DNA of 64,000 bases from Clostridiaceae bacterium (GCA_021769555.1 JAETSR010000002.1:62001-126000); one strand, 5' to 3'. Counted from the stretch's first letter, positions 9,111-17,795 are shown. Translations and numbers: made by a program. The notes: generated by a model not told the origin, from the sequence alone.

Positions 9111-9139
9111 TTGCAAATCCCGCCCTCTTGCTGTATACT
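9111..9139 (+). promoter_or_regulatory. Promoter of the small protein gene at 9162
   Basis: TTGCAA (9111-9116) and TATACT (9134-9139) are 17 bp apart. The start codon is only about 20 nt downstream of the expected transcription start. Confidence 0.75.
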
Positions 9140-9161
9140 TGTATTACAGCGCTAAAAAGGA

Positions 9162-9584
9162 ATGATGATTTTGAGCAAGAAAGACACCCCCCTCTTCGGC
9201 TCAGGGATAACCCCCTCGTGCGAATACTGCGAGCATAACCTCTCCCCAGGGGGGCCTCCCGCCTGCCGCCTGGGGCTCCTGCCCGAGGGAGGCGGGGACG
9301 AGGCCGCCTTTGAGGCCGCCTTCGACCAGTCCTACGACCGGGGCACACTGTACTCCCGGAACAGCGCCCAGGAAAGCGGCGGCAAAAAGGAGAAGCCCAA
9401 GAGCAGGTTTAGGGAGAAGGCCGAGCAGCGGGCCAAGGATAAGGCCAGGGAGAAGGCAAAGCGCCAGCGAAAGCGCATGATAGTCAGCGGCCCCTGCAAG
9501 TCTTTTAAGTACGACCCCTTCCTGCGCAGGCCCCATGCTCCACCCGCCCTGCCGGAGTATGACCCGGAGGAATTTAAGCTGTAA
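9162..9584 (+). CDS. Conserved Clostridia small protein with CxxC and FKYDP motifs
   Basis: A 140-residue soluble protein. The N-terminus has a CEYCEHN motif and a third Cys near residue 35. The middle is a long basic, charged helix rich in K, R and E. The C-terminus reads GPCKSFKYDPFLRRP then ALPEYDPEEFKL. I recall this end block (C-x2-FKYDP-P-xRxP, then a DFSL-like end) from uncharacterised proteins of gut Clostridia. Cys pairs at both ends could bind zinc across the helix. The start is ambiguous: ATGs at 9162 and 9165 crowd the AAGG, and a TTG at 9171 has better spacing. Confidence 0.65.
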   Translation: MMILSKKDTPLFGSGITPSCEYCEHNLSPGGPPACRLGLLPEGGGDEAAFEAAFDQSYDRGTLYSRNSAQESGGKKEKPKSRFREKAEQRAKDKAREKAKRQRKRMIVSGPCKSFKYDPFLRRPHAPPALPEYDPEEFKL

Positions 9585-9619
9585 AAAATACCGCGGCCCC
9601 CATGAGCCGCGGTATTTTT
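9584..9619. terminator. Bidirectional terminator between convergent genes
   Basis: AAAAATACCGCGGC (9584-9597) pairs with GCCGCGGTATTTTT (9606-9619). The A/T ends give a U tract on either strand. It can serve the small gene on the left and the SLH-glycosidase gene on the right. Confidence 0.9.
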
Positions 9620-9643
9620 GTTTTAGTTATATTTTATTATATC

Positions 9644-11275
9644 TCACTTAAAGACTATCACATTATTCATGGGCCTTGACCTGGGCCCGGTATAGTACGT
9701 CCCCTCCACATACAGGTTTGAGGAGCCGCCGCCGTCCAGGTTCACCGCGCTGTAGCAGCCAAGGCTCACCATCACATGGGAGAGCTGCGGCAGGCTGGTG
9801 TATGCCGTCAGCAGCACCAGGTGCCCCTCAGGCTTTATACCCAGGCAGACCCGGCGGTCGGCCGAAAAGTTGTTGATATTGTTAAGGCCCTCAGCGCCGT
9901 AGGTGTACGCGTCCCCATAGAGCCAGCCGTCCCTCACCACCTGTGGGCCCACGCCCAGGGCCAGCTTGATGTCCTGGGTCTCGGAGCCCTCGTAGACTAC
10001 CTTTTTCTCCACATATGTGCCCACCTTCATGTCCCGGATAAAGTCGTTTCCTCCGGGGCGCTCGGCCCGCTGGGCAATGAGGTAGCCGTCGTTGGCGTTG
10101 GGCACGTCTACGTCCTGGTCCCTGTAGACGGCCACAACATAGCCGCTGTTGTCCACCCTCACGGCGTACTTGGGCGCAAAGCCAAGCTTTCTGCCCCATT
10201 CCCGGGTGAAGATTATCCTCGCGCCGTCCGTCGCCCCGGGCTTCGCGTTCACCACCGCGTCGCCTATGGACTTCACAGTGCCGTCGGGATTGTTCGCTGT
10301 AAGGGAGACCTTTGTGGTGAAATGCTCAATGGAGAACCTGCCGGTGCTGTCCATGACGATGGCGGACTTTGCGGGGGAGTATTTGTTGAAGGTAGAGATA
10401 AGCCTGCCGTCCTTCACTATGGTGGCGTAGGGCATATATGTATCAAAGCCGAAGAAACCGCCGTTCACGGCAATCTTAGCTCCCGTGCGGCTGATGACGC
10501 TCCCTATGCTCTCCCCGCCGTCTATCACGTCGTTTCCCATGACGATATCAGGGCTGTACCACCCCGGGTCGAACTCCACCGCCGCCACGGAAACGTCCTC
10601 CACTCTCTTGCGTATGACCTTGTACCTGGGGTCCTGCCCCACCTTCAGGAACATGGACAGCACCTGGGCCGCCTCGCACCGCTGGCTGTAGTTCTTGGGC
10701 TTGAAATAGCCCTCGCTGCCGCTGATTATCCCGGCCCTGGCGCAGGTGTACACAGCGTCCTCGGCATAGAGGTTTATGGCGTAGTCGTCCTTAAAATACA
10801 TCGGCCCCTTCACCGGGGGAGTGCTGACGCCCATGGCCCTGGCGTAATTCACCAGCATAACGGCCATATCCTGCCGGGTGAGCCTGCCGCCGGGGCTGAA
10901 CCGCTTATTGCCCGTGCCGCTGACTATGCCGTTCTCGCTGGCCCAGTTCACATAGGGGTTTGCCCAGTGATTGCTCTTCACATCGGTAAAGCTGCCGTTA
11001 TACCTGTACTTTCTCAGCTCGCTCTCAGGCAGGGCTGTGCGGGCCAGCATGGTGGCGAAGTCCGCCCGGGTGAGGTACTTTCCCGGCCGGAAGGTGCCGT
11101 CCCCGGCGCCGCTCATTATGCCCCTGTCCACCATATCCCGCACCGCCGCGGTGTACCAGGCGTTCGCCGGGACGTCCGTGAACCCCGCCGCGGCGCCGGC
11201 TTTCATACAGGCAAATACCGTAAGCAGCGGCACGCACAGCATAAGCACAAGCGCTTTCACTATTCTTTTTGACAT
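9644..11275 (-). CDS. SLH-domain phosphodiester glycosidase (NAGPA family)
   Basis: A secreted surface protein of 543 residues. A signal peptide (hydrophobic core VKALVLMLCVPLLTVFACM) is followed by three S-layer homology repeats, each with an FTDV or FKDD start and an LTRADFATM-like end. They span about residues 30-210 and anchor the protein to cell-wall polymer. The C-terminal half is a phosphodiester glycosidase (NAGPA) domain, with AVNGGFFG near the middle and SAVNLDGGGSSNLYVEG near the end. The ATG at 11275 is 9 nt after GGAG. The in-frame ATG at 11284 touches the Shine-Dalgarno. It has its own promoter. Confidence 0.9.
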   Translation of the reverse strand: MSKRIVKALVLMLCVPLLTVFACMKAGAAAGFTDVPANAWYTAAVRDMVDRGIMSGAGDGTFRPGKYLTRADFATMLARTALPESELRKYRYNGSFTDVKSNHWANPYVNWASENGIVSGTGNKRFSPGGRLTRQDMAVMLVNYARAMGVSTPPVKGPMYFKDDYAINLYAEDAVYTCARAGIISGSEGYFKPKNYSQRCEAAQVLSMFLKVGQDPRYKVIRKRVEDVSVAAVEFDPGWYSPDIVMGNDVIDGGESIGSVISRTGAKIAVNGGFFGFDTYMPYATIVKDGRLISTFNKYSPAKSAIVMDSTGRFSIEHFTTKVSLTANNPDGTVKSIGDAVVNAKPGATDGARIIFTREWGRKLGFAPKYAVRVDNSGYVVAVYRDQDVDVPNANDGYLIAQRAERPGGNDFIRDMKVGTYVEKKVVYEGSETQDIKLALGVGPQVVRDGWLYGDAYTYGAEGLNNINNFSADRRVCLGIKPEGHLVLLTAYTSLPQLSHVMVSLGCYSAVNLDGGGSSNLYVEGTYYTGPRSRPMNNVIVFK

Positions 11276-11309
11276 GGGTATCATCTCCTTTTTTGTAAGT
11301 TCTGGATAT

Positions 11310-11338
11310 ATTTTAGCACATAATAGGAGATTTGTCTA
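11310..11338 (-). promoter_or_regulatory. Promoter of the SLH-glycosidase gene
   Basis: Minus-strand TAGACA (11338-11333), a 17-bp spacer and TAAAAT (11315-11310) with an upstream TGC. The -35 overlaps the stop codon of the exporter gene. Confidence 0.65.
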
Positions 11339-12178
11339 CCCAAATATCACCTGGCAAATGCTTCCTGTCAAAACCGCCGACACATAGAGCACCCCGGCGA
11401 CAGCCAGATTCTCCTTCCAGTTCCTGTTCACCCGGAACAGCACCAGCAGCCCCAGCCCGGCCCCCGTGCACAGCCCGGAAACCGCCGCCCCGAAGGACAG
11501 GGAGCCCCCAAGGTACAGCTCCGTCAGTATCACCGACGCGGCGCAGTTTGGTATGAAGCCTATGAGCCCAGCAAGCAGCGGCTGCCAGGCGCTCCCCGAA
11601 AGCAGCAGCCTTGAGATGTTCTCCTCTCCCACCAGCTCTATGGCCCCGTTCAGCGCGATATTTACGATGAACAGGAAGACGAAAATTTTCACCGTATGCC
11701 CCAGCGCCGAGCGGAGCACCCCCTTCTCCTCACAGCCGCAGTCCTCACAGAGCTCGTGGAACGGCTCGGACATCCGCTGCTTTAAAAATCCGCTGTACAC
11801 AATATCCGCCAGTATTCCCACCCCTGCCCCGGCAATGAGCTTCACCCCAAGGAGCAGCCCCAGCTTTCCCGCCGACCCGGGCCGGGAGAGCATTATGGGC
11901 AGGGCCTCGTCAGAGGTGGCGATGAAAACCGCCAGCAGCGTCCCAGGGGTTATCAGCCGCCCCGCGTAGAAATTCGCCGCCGCCACTGAGAACCCGCACT
12001 GGGGCACGCACCCAAGCGCAGCCCCGCCCACGGGGCCCAAGGGCCCAAGCCTGCCCAGGAGCCGGGCCATGCCGTCGCTGGCCTTGTGCTCCAGAAATTC
12101 TATGAGCAGGTATGCACCGAACAGGAACGGCAGCGTTTTCAGTGAGTCTATTATCGCGTCAAGCAATATATCAAGCAT
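11336..12178 (-). CDS. Putative heavy-metal/manganese exporter (ArsP_2, PF11449-like)
   Basis: A 280-residue integral membrane protein with about eight to ten hydrophobic segments in two related halves. Each half has a diagnostic metal-permease signature: GCVPQCGFSVAAANFYAGRL, and later GFIPNCAASVILTELYLGG. A cytoplasmic Cys-rich loop ELCEDCGCEEKG lies between them. These features match the putative manganese transporter family (formerly DUF2899). The substrate is inferred from family annotation only. GAGG precedes the ATG and an extended -10 TATAAT lies at 12210-12205. A second Mn exporter, mntP, is elsewhere in the window. Confidence 0.82.
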   Translation of the reverse strand: MLDILLDAIIDSLKTLPFLFGAYLLIEFLEHKASDGMARLLGRLGPLGPVGGAALGCVPQCGFSVAAANFYAGRLITPGTLLAVFIATSDEALPIMLSRPGSAGKLGLLLGVKLIAGAGVGILADIVYSGFLKQRMSEPFHELCEDCGCEEKGVLRSALGHTVKIFVFLFIVNIALNGAIELVGEENISRLLLSGSAWQPLLAGLIGFIPNCAASVILTELYLGGSLSFGAAVSGLCTGAGLGLLVLFRVNRNWKENLAVAGVLYVSAVLTGSICQVIFG

Positions 12179-12259
12179 ATTTTAACCTCGCCTCTTTTCC
12201 AGATATTATAGCACAATGCTCCCGGTTTTTAAACCCCGAATAAATCCGCAAAACAGCGC

Positions 12260-12289
12260 CCATACTTTTTCCTGGATTTGGAAAAACTG
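12260..12289 (+). promoter_or_regulatory. Candidate sigma-F promoter of spoIIR
   Basis: CCATA at 12260-12264 resembles the GYATA -35, and GGAAAAACTG at 12280-12289 matches the sigma-F -10 consensus GGNNANAHTR at every position. The spacer is 15 bp, one short of the usual 16. spoIIR is known to be sigma-F controlled in B. subtilis, so both position and sequence fit. Confidence 0.65.
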
Positions 12290-12314
12290 TGAAAACTGCG
12301 AAAGGTATGATTTT

Positions 12315-12938
12315 ATGAGCTCTAAGCATGATTTAAAATTCCCGCCTCTTTTCAAGGCCGCCCTCTGTGCCCTGATACTTGCCCTGGCCGTCTCCTGGCT
12401 CACCGCCGCCGGACCCGCCCAGCAGCTGCCCGAGAACATACTCCGCCTCCACGTTGTGGCTAACTCGGACAGCGAAGGCGACCAGGCGCTCAAGCTCCTT
12501 GTACGCGACGCGGTACTTACCGAGGCGGCCCGCTGGTGCCGTGAAGCCGATGACCTTTACAGCGCCAACGCCGCCATATGCACCCACCTTGAGGGCATTG
12601 CCAATGCCGCCCGGCGTACTGTTGAGGAGAACGGCTTTACAGATACTGTGACCGCCTCTGTGACCGACGAGTTTTTTACTACCCGGAAGTATGAAGGCTT
12701 TACCCTGCCCGCCGGGCGGTACCGCACCCTTCGGGTCGTTATCGGCGAGGGGGAGGGGCATAACTGGTGGTGCGTGGTGTTCCCCGCGCTGTGTCTGCCT
12801 GCGGCGGGTGATGAGGATGTGATGGCGCTGCTGCCTGAGGAGCAGCGGGGGTTGGTTGAGGATAACGGGGTTCAGGTTAGGTTTAAGTTTATTGAGGTTT
12901 ATGAGGAGATTAAAAATTGGCTTGCGGGGAGGGGGTGA
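12315..12938 (+). CDS. spoIIR: Stage II sporulation protein R
   Basis: SpoIIR is secreted from the forespore and signals SpoIIGA to process pro-sigma-E in the mother cell. The 207-residue protein starts with a membrane or signal segment (LFKAALCALILALAVSWL). It then carries the family hallmark ENILRLHVVANSDSEGDQ and VRDAVL. The central SVTDEFFTTRKYEGFTLPAG and the GEGHNWWCVVFPALC motif are also typical. I chose the ATG at 12315, 8 nt after AAAGGT. The upstream frame carries promoter sequence. Codon use becomes GC-poor near the end (GGGGTTCAGGTTAGG), without losing family features. Confidence 0.94.
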   Translation: MSSKHDLKFPPLFKAALCALILALAVSWLTAAGPAQQLPENILRLHVVANSDSEGDQALKLLVRDAVLTEAARWCREADDLYSANAAICTHLEGIANAARRTVEENGFTDTVTASVTDEFFTTRKYEGFTLPAGRYRTLRVVIGEGEGHNWWCVVFPALCLPAAGDEDVMALLPEEQRGLVEDNGVQVRFKFIEVYEEIKNWLAGRG

Positions 12939-12973
12939 GGGGGTGTATAATAGCATTATTATATATCTATATC

Positions 12974-12991
12974 GCGCGGGCGCGCTTTTTT
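12974..12991 (+). terminator. Weak terminator after spoIIR
   Basis: GCGC/GCGC (12974-12977 and 12982-12985) forms a short GC hairpin directly followed by TTTTTT. It is short, but it is the only U-tract hairpin between spoIIR and addB. Confidence 0.5.
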
Positions 12992-13060
12992 AGACCTTGG
13001 GGCGCTGCCCCAAACCCTGCAAGGGGTCCTGGACCCCTTGACCCCGGCTCGCTTCGCGTC
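12991..13060 (-). repeat. Dispersed double-hairpin repeat, copy 4 (inverted, before addB)
   Basis: Read on the minus strand: a CGAAGCGAG motif, then the stem CAAGGGGTCC/GGACCCCTTG, spacer CAGGGTTT and hairpin TTGGGGCAGCGCCCCAA, then GGTCTA. This is the variant with a GC-type first stem. Unlike the other copies it is inverted with respect to both flanking genes, and it lies just upstream of addB. Confidence 0.78.
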
Positions 13061-13076
13061 GTTTTGGGAGGATTTT

Positions 13077-16000
13077 ATGCTCCGGTTTGTGCTTGGCCGC
13101 TCTGGGAGCGGAAAAACTGAATATCTTCGGAGGACGGCTGCCAATATGTCTCCGTCGTCTCCGTGCCTTATGCTTGTGCCTGAGCAGTTCAGCTTTGAGA
13201 CGGAGAAGGCTATGCTCCGCCTTGCGGGGCCTCAGAGGGCAAACTCTATCGGCGTGTACAGCTTTACGCGCCTGGCGGATTCAGTATTCCACCGCCTGGG
13301 GGGGCTCGCTGGGCGGCGGCTTACCGACGGCGGCAGGCGAATACTTATGTCCTCCGCGCTGGACGCCTGCGACGGGCTTTTGGATGTTTACAGGGAGTCC
13401 GCACGCTCCGGCCGCGTTACCCAGCTTATGCTCACCGCCGTGGACGAGCTGAAAATGTGCGGCGTTACCCCCGAGGACCTCTCCCTCACTGCCGAGGCGC
13501 TGAAATCCCGCGGACAGAAAAGCCGGGGGCTCTCCCAGAAGCTCCGGGAGCTGGGCGCGGTCTATGCCGCCTTTGACGCACTGGTAGCCGGCTCCTATCT
13601 CGACTCCCGGGACGACCTCACCCGCCTTGCCCAGGCCCTTGAGGGCACCAATATATTTTCAGGCTTCACCATCGCCGTGGACTCCTTCGAGGGCTTCACC
13701 CAGCAGGAGCTTAAGGTCCTCTCAAGGCTCATGGCCCAGGCTGACACAATGCTGGTCTCCCTGTGCACCGACGGCCTCTCTGAGGACGGCGCGGGGCTCT
13801 TCGCCCTTGTGGACCGCACCCGCCGCCAGCTTACCGCCATCGCCGGGGAGCTGGATGTGAAGGTTCTCCCCCCGGTTATGCTCACCCGCTCCCCCCGGTT
13901 TCAGAACGAGAATTTGAAGCTCCTTGAGGCCCAGCTTTTCTGCCCCGAGGAAGTGATGACCTCCCCGGACCACGAGGGGCTGGCACTCTATCAGGCCAGG
14001 GACGTCTTCGATGAGAGCGAGTTTGTGGCCTCATACATACGCCGCCTTGTGGCCGGGGGCCTCCGCTATAAGGATATTACCATAATCTGCCGCTCCCCAG
14101 GGCAGTATTACGGCAGCCTTGATACTGCCCTCAAAAAGCGGGATATCCCCTGCTTCATGTCCCAGCCGGTGGGCGTGGACGCGGAGCCGGTGACGCGCTT
14201 TCTACTCTGTGCATTTGAGGCCGTCCAGAGTGGGCTTGCCACAGAGGACCTTTTGGAGCTCCTGAAAACCGGCGTGTCCGGCTTCACCGCTGAGGAGATA
14301 TCCGACCTTGAAAATTATGCCTATCTCTGGAAGCTCAAGGGCCCCCAGTGGCACGCCCCCTTTACCCGCCACCCCAGAGGCTTCGGCCATGAGTTCACCG
14401 ACGGCGACCGCGCCTTGCTTGAGAGCCTCAACGCCCTGCGCGAACGCCTTGTGCCCCCCCTTGAGGCCTTCGCCCGCTCCACCGCCGACAGCTCCGGCGC
14501 CGGGATAAGCGAGGCGGCCTACAATCTGCTGATGGCCTTCGGCTTGGAGGAGTCCCTGCCCGAGTATGTGCGCAGGCTCGAGATGGCCGGGGAGGACGCC
14601 ATAGCCGCCAGGCAGCTGAGGGTATGGGAGCTGCTTATGGAGACCCTGGACCAAATGCACAGCATTTTGGGGGACCGCCGCGTCCCCAGGGAGCGATTTT
14701 TCCGACTGCTCAAGGAGGTCCTCGCCGGCGAGGATGTGTCTGACATACCGGAGACCGCCGACCAGGTGATATTCGGCACCGCCGAGCAGGTGCGCCAGAC
14801 CTCCCCGAAGGTGGTCTTCCTCATGGGCGTGACCCAGGGGGATTTTCCCTTAAACCCCAGCTCCTCCGGGGTCTTCTCCGACGCCGAGCGCCGGGAGCTT
14901 ATCGAGCTTCAGCTCCCCCTTGGGGACCCATTGGAGCAGAAGGCTATTGAGGAGCGGTATCTTGCATACTCCGTGGCGTGCCTTGGGAGCCATCGGCTCA
15001 TATTATCCTGGCCTGTCTCGGCGGGCGGCCAGGATAAGGAGCCCAGCGAGCTCATAGCCGGGGTGAGGGGCGTGTTCCCCAGCCTCCGGCCGGAGCGGGA
15101 CCTGCCTGAGGATTTCTTCTCCTGCTCAAGGGAGGCCGCCTTCTCCCGCATGGCCTTCCGCTGGCGGGAGAATACCCCCGAGGCCGGGGCACTAAAGCAG
15201 TTCGTCCGGGAGGACCCGGAGCTCTCCGGAAGGCTCGGGGCCCTTGAGCGGGCGGCGGGCCGAAGCCCCCAGCGGCTCACGGACCCGGAGCTCACCAGGA
15301 GGGTATACGGCGAACGCCTCTTTCTCTCCCCGACCCAGATAGAGACATATCACAGCTGCCCCTTCAAGTACTTTTGCAGATACGGCCTGAACGCCCGGGA
15401 GCGCAGGCCCGCCGAGGTGGACGTTCTGCAGTACGGCACACTTATGCACTATCTTTTAGAGCAGGTATTCTCCGAGCCCCGGGACCAGCGCGCCAGGTGG
15501 ACGGATGACGAGCTGGAGGCCTTTGTCTCAAGGCTCATTGAAAGCTACGCCGCCGAAAACCTCGGGGGGCTCGACTCCCTCACCAGCCGCCAGCGGTACC
15601 GCCTCCGCCGGATGGGCTCTTCGGCCTGCAAGCTGATACGGCATTTGGAGCTCGAGCTCTCCCAGAGCAGATTTGTCCCAGAGCACATGGAGCTAAAGCT
15701 GGGCAGGGACTTTCCCCTCCTGAAAATAGAGACCGGCGGCGGGGACACTGTCACGGTGGGCGGCACCATCGACCGGGTGGACATACTGCATACAGGGGGC
15801 AGAAGCTTCGTGCGGGTGATAGACTATAAGACCGGCGGCAAGGATTTCCGGCTTGGGGATGTGCTCTACGGCCTGAACATGCAGATGCTGGTCTATCTAG
15901 CGGCTCTGGTCCAGAGCGGCAGGCGCTTCCCCGCCGGCATACTCTATGTCCCCGCCGCCGAGCCCAGCGTCAGCGTCGAGCGGGGCGCCGCCCAGGAGGA

Positions 16001-16397
16001 GATACAGAGGGCCGGCATGAAGGAGCTCCGCATGAGCGGCCTTGTGCTCAGCGACGGAGAGATAATCGAGGCCATGGAGGCCGGGGCGAAGGGCATATTT
16101 ATCCCCGCCGCTCTGAAAAAGGACGGCACCCCCGACAGCCACAGCTCCGTTTTAAGCGAGGCCGAGCTTATGCGGGTGCTGGAATACTCAAAGCGGCTCA
16201 TAGCCTCCATGGGCCGGGAGCTGCTCCAAGGCGAGGCCGCCGCCCGGCCCAGCATGAAGAACCGCAGCGCCTGCCGCTTCTGCCCATACGCCGCCGTATG
16301 CGGCATGGAGATGGGGGAGCGGGACGTTGAGAACGAGCGCCTGAGCCAGAAGGAGGCCATGGCCGAAATTGACAAGAGATTGGAGGAAATCACATGA
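13077..16397 (+). CDS. addB: ATP-dependent nuclease subunit B (AddB)
   Basis: AddB is the nuclease/inactivated-helicase subunit of AddAB, the Gram-positive RecBCD equivalent for double-strand break resection and Chi recognition. The 1106-residue protein has an N-terminal Walker A GRSGSGKT (7-14). A C-terminal RecB-type nuclease has VIDYKTGG. The four Fe-S cysteines are one in YHSCPFKYF before the nuclease and three in CRFCPYAAVC near the end. The ATG at 13077 has GGGAGG upstream. The frame upstream is repeat sequence. addA, which normally follows addB, is not in this window. A 65-codon gene overlaps the stop by 4 bp instead. Confidence 0.95.
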   Translation: MLRFVLGRSGSGKTEYLRRTAANMSPSSPCLMLVPEQFSFETEKAMLRLAGPQRANSIGVYSFTRLADSVFHRLGGLAGRRLTDGGRRILMSSALDACDGLLDVYRESARSGRVTQLMLTAVDELKMCGVTPEDLSLTAEALKSRGQKSRGLSQKLRELGAVYAAFDALVAGSYLDSRDDLTRLAQALEGTNIFSGFTIAVDSFEGFTQQELKVLSRLMAQADTMLVSLCTDGLSEDGAGLFALVDRTRRQLTAIAGELDVKVLPPVMLTRSPRFQNENLKLLEAQLFCPEEVMTSPDHEGLALYQARDVFDESEFVASYIRRLVAGGLRYKDITIICRSPGQYYGSLDTALKKRDIPCFMSQPVGVDAEPVTRFLLCAFEAVQSGLATEDLLELLKTGVSGFTAEEISDLENYAYLWKLKGPQWHAPFTRHPRGFGHEFTDGDRALLESLNALRERLVPPLEAFARSTADSSGAGISEAAYNLLMAFGLEESLPEYVRRLEMAGEDAIAARQLRVWELLMETLDQMHSILGDRRVPRERFFRLLKEVLAGEDVSDIPETADQVIFGTAEQVRQTSPKVVFLMGVTQGDFPLNPSSSGVFSDAERRELIELQLPLGDPLEQKAIEERYLAYSVACLGSHRLILSWPVSAGGQDKEPSELIAGVRGVFPSLRPERDLPEDFFSCSREAAFSRMAFRWRENTPEAGALKQFVREDPELSGRLGALERAAGRSPQRLTDPELTRRVYGERLFLSPTQIETYHSCPFKYFCRYGLNARERRPAEVDVLQYGTLMHYLLEQVFSEPRDQRARWTDDELEAFVSRLIESYAAENLGGLDSLTSRQRYRLRRMGSSACKLIRHLELELSQSRFVPEHMELKLGRDFPLLKIETGGGDTVTVGGTIDRVDILHTGGRSFVRVIDYKTGGKDFRLGDVLYGLNMQMLVYLAALVQSGRRFPAGILYVPAAEPSVSVERGAAQEEIQRAGMKELRMSGLVLSDGEIIEAMEAGAKGIFIPAALKKDGTPDSHSSVLSEAELMRVLEYSKRLIASMGRELLQGEAAARPSMKNRSACRFCPYAAVCGMEMGERDVENERLSQKEAMAEIDKRLEEIT

Positions 16398-16591
16398 AGA
16401 AGAAAAGCGGGGCCCGCAGAAAGCCCGGGAAAGGGGCAAAGCTCATATTAGCCGTTGTCACTCTTATAAACCTCTCCCTGACGCTGATACTGGCTGTCCT
16501 CCGCCGCCAGGACACCCTTCGCGCCATACGGGAGGACGGCAGGCTGAAACTCCTTTTGGAGCAGCAGGATAACGGCTCCAAGCCGGAATAA
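16394..16591 (+). CDS. Small membrane protein downstream of addB
   Basis: A 65-residue protein with a very basic N-terminus (MKKKSGARRKPGKGAK), one transmembrane helix (LILAVVTLINLSLTLILAVL) and a charged tail ending in a short amphipathic helix. Its ATG overlaps the addB stop as ATGA, a classic coupling. GGAGG lies 8 nt before it inside addB. I do not recognise a family. The coupling suggests it is genuine, but a link to recombination is not shown. Confidence 0.65.
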   Translation: MKKKSGARRKPGKGAKLILAVVTLINLSLTLILAVLRRQDTLRAIREDGRLKLLLEQQDNGSKPE

Positions 16592-16597
16592 ACAAAA

Positions 16598-16637
16598 ACA
16601 GGCCCATGGGCGCTAACCCATAGGCCTGTATTTTTTT
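16598..16637. terminator. Terminator after addB operon, shared with the convergent gene
   Basis: ACAGGCCCATGGG pairs with CCCATAGGCCTGT with one mismatch, followed by ATTTTTTT. The A-rich left flank (AAACAAAAAC) provides some U residues on the other strand. Confidence 0.85.
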
Positions 16638-16644
16638 CGGATTT

Positions 16645-17109
16645 TTACTCCTCGCTGCCCTCGTCCTCGCCGGCGTCCAGCTCGTCGAAGCTGATATCCT
16701 CGTCGTCATCGAAGTCGAACTCCAAGGTCTCCCCGCAGTGGGGGCATACCATGCTCTCGGCGTCCAGCATATCGTCGGTGAGCTCGATAGTCTCCCCGCA
16801 GTTGGGGCAGATGGCCTCGAACTCGTGGTGATGGCCGCAGCCGCAGCCTCCGTGATGGTGGTGCCCGCAGCCGCAGCTGTCCTCATCGATTCCGTAGAAC
16901 TCGGACTCAATGGAGCCCAGGTCCTCGTCTACCTCGTCCAGCTGGTCGGCAATGCCGTCCACCTCGTCCTCGAGCTCGTCCACAGAGGTGCACAGCTCTG
17001 AGAGCAGCTCCGATACCGCGTTCCAGAGCTTGGTCTCCTTAGCGTTAGGGTCCAGCTCCAGGCCGTCCAGCAGCCCGCGGATGTATGATGCGCGTTCTGA
17101 ATTACTCAT
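16645..17109 (-). CDS. CD1247-type N-terminal domain protein with zinc ribbon and Cys/His cluster
   Basis: A 154-residue acidic protein. Residues 1-70 form a helical, coiled-coil-like domain (YIRGLLDGLELD, then DELEDEVDGIADQLDEVDE) that I recognise as the CD1247 N-terminal domain of Clostridia. Next comes a Cys/His-rich segment, CGCGHHHHGGCGCGHHH. A zinc ribbon with CPNC and CPHC pairs and a very acidic C-terminus complete it. The Cys/His insert is a strong candidate metal-binding site. The gene lies downstream of efp, separated by a repeat copy. No specific function is known to me. Confidence 0.75.
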   Translation of the reverse strand: MSNSERASYIRGLLDGLELDPNAKETKLWNAVSELLSELCTSVDELEDEVDGIADQLDEVDEDLGSIESEFYGIDEDSCGCGHHHHGGCGCGHHHEFEAICPNCGETIELTDDMLDAESMVCPHCGETLEFDFDDDEDISFDELDAGEDEGSEE

Positions 17110-17121
17110 AATTTTCTTCCT

Positions 17122-17178
17122 TTCTTGGGGCGCTGCCCCAAACCCCGCAACCTTTGAAAAGGTTGACGAAACTTTTAC
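17122..17178 (-). repeat. Dispersed double-hairpin repeat, copy 5 (after efp)
   Basis: Minus strand: AAAAGTTTCGTC, AACCTTTTCAAAGGTT, GCGGGGTTT, TTGGGGCAGCGCCCCAA. It starts 15 nt after the efp stop and ends 12 nt before the next start codon region, so it fills the intercistronic gap. Confidence 0.8.
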
Positions 17179-17192
17179 TGTACCTTATTTTT

Positions 17193-17750
17193 TTACGCCC
17201 GCTCCATGTATTCGCCGGTGCGGGTGTCTATCCTTATCATTTCGCCCTCGTTGATGAATAAGGGTACGCGGACTTCGGCGCCGGTCTCTACTGTGGCGGG
17301 CTTTAGGGTGTTGGTGGCTGTGTCGCCCTTTACGCCGGGCTCGGTCTTGGTGACCTCGAGCTCTACGAAGTTGGGGGGCTCCACGCCGAAGACGCTGCCC
17401 TTATAGCTTAAAACCTTGCACTCCATATTCTCCTTCACGAACTTGAAGTTGTCTGTGAGCACGGAGCTGTTTATGGGTATCTGCTCGTAGCTCTCAGTGT
17501 CCATGAAGTAGTAAAGGTCGCCGTCGCTGTACAGGTACTGCATGTCCTTTCTCTCAATAAAGGCCGTGGGGTACTTGTCGTTGGGGTTAAAGGTGCGCTC
17601 AGTCACCGCCCCGGATATCACATTGCGTATCTTCGTGCGCACAAAGGCCGCGCCCTTGCCGGGCTTCACGTGCTGGAACTCGATGATGGAGTACACGTTC
17701 CCCTCCATCTCAAAGGTCACGCCGTTTCTGAAATCGCCTGCCGTTACCAT
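17193..17750 (-). CDS. efp: Elongation factor P
   Basis: EF-P relieves ribosome stalling at polyproline stretches by binding between the P and E sites. The 185-residue length is standard, with KOW-like, OB and C-terminal domains. The modification loop reads KPGKGAAF with Lys32 at the tip. That residue type is also used in Bacillus, where it carries 5-aminopentanol. No modification gene is visible nearby. It has its own promoter at 17824-17796. Confidence 0.97.
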   Translation of the reverse strand: MVTAGDFRNGVTFEMEGNVYSIIEFQHVKPGKGAAFVRTKIRNVISGAVTERTFNPNDKYPTAFIERKDMQYLYSDGDLYYFMDTESYEQIPINSSVLTDNFKFVKENMECKVLSYKGSVFGVEPPNFVELEVTKTEPGVKGDTATNTLKPATVETGAEVRVPLFINEGEMIRIDTRTGEYMERA

Positions 17751-17795
17751 AGTTTAAAACCTCCCGGAATATTCTTGACTGTTTGCTGTGCTCTT

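Noticed and set aside
9776..11272. 498-codon plus-strand frame over the SLH-glycosidase gene
   Set aside because: The opposite strand encodes clear SLH and NAGPA motifs. The plus frame is a His/Val/Ala-rich shadow.
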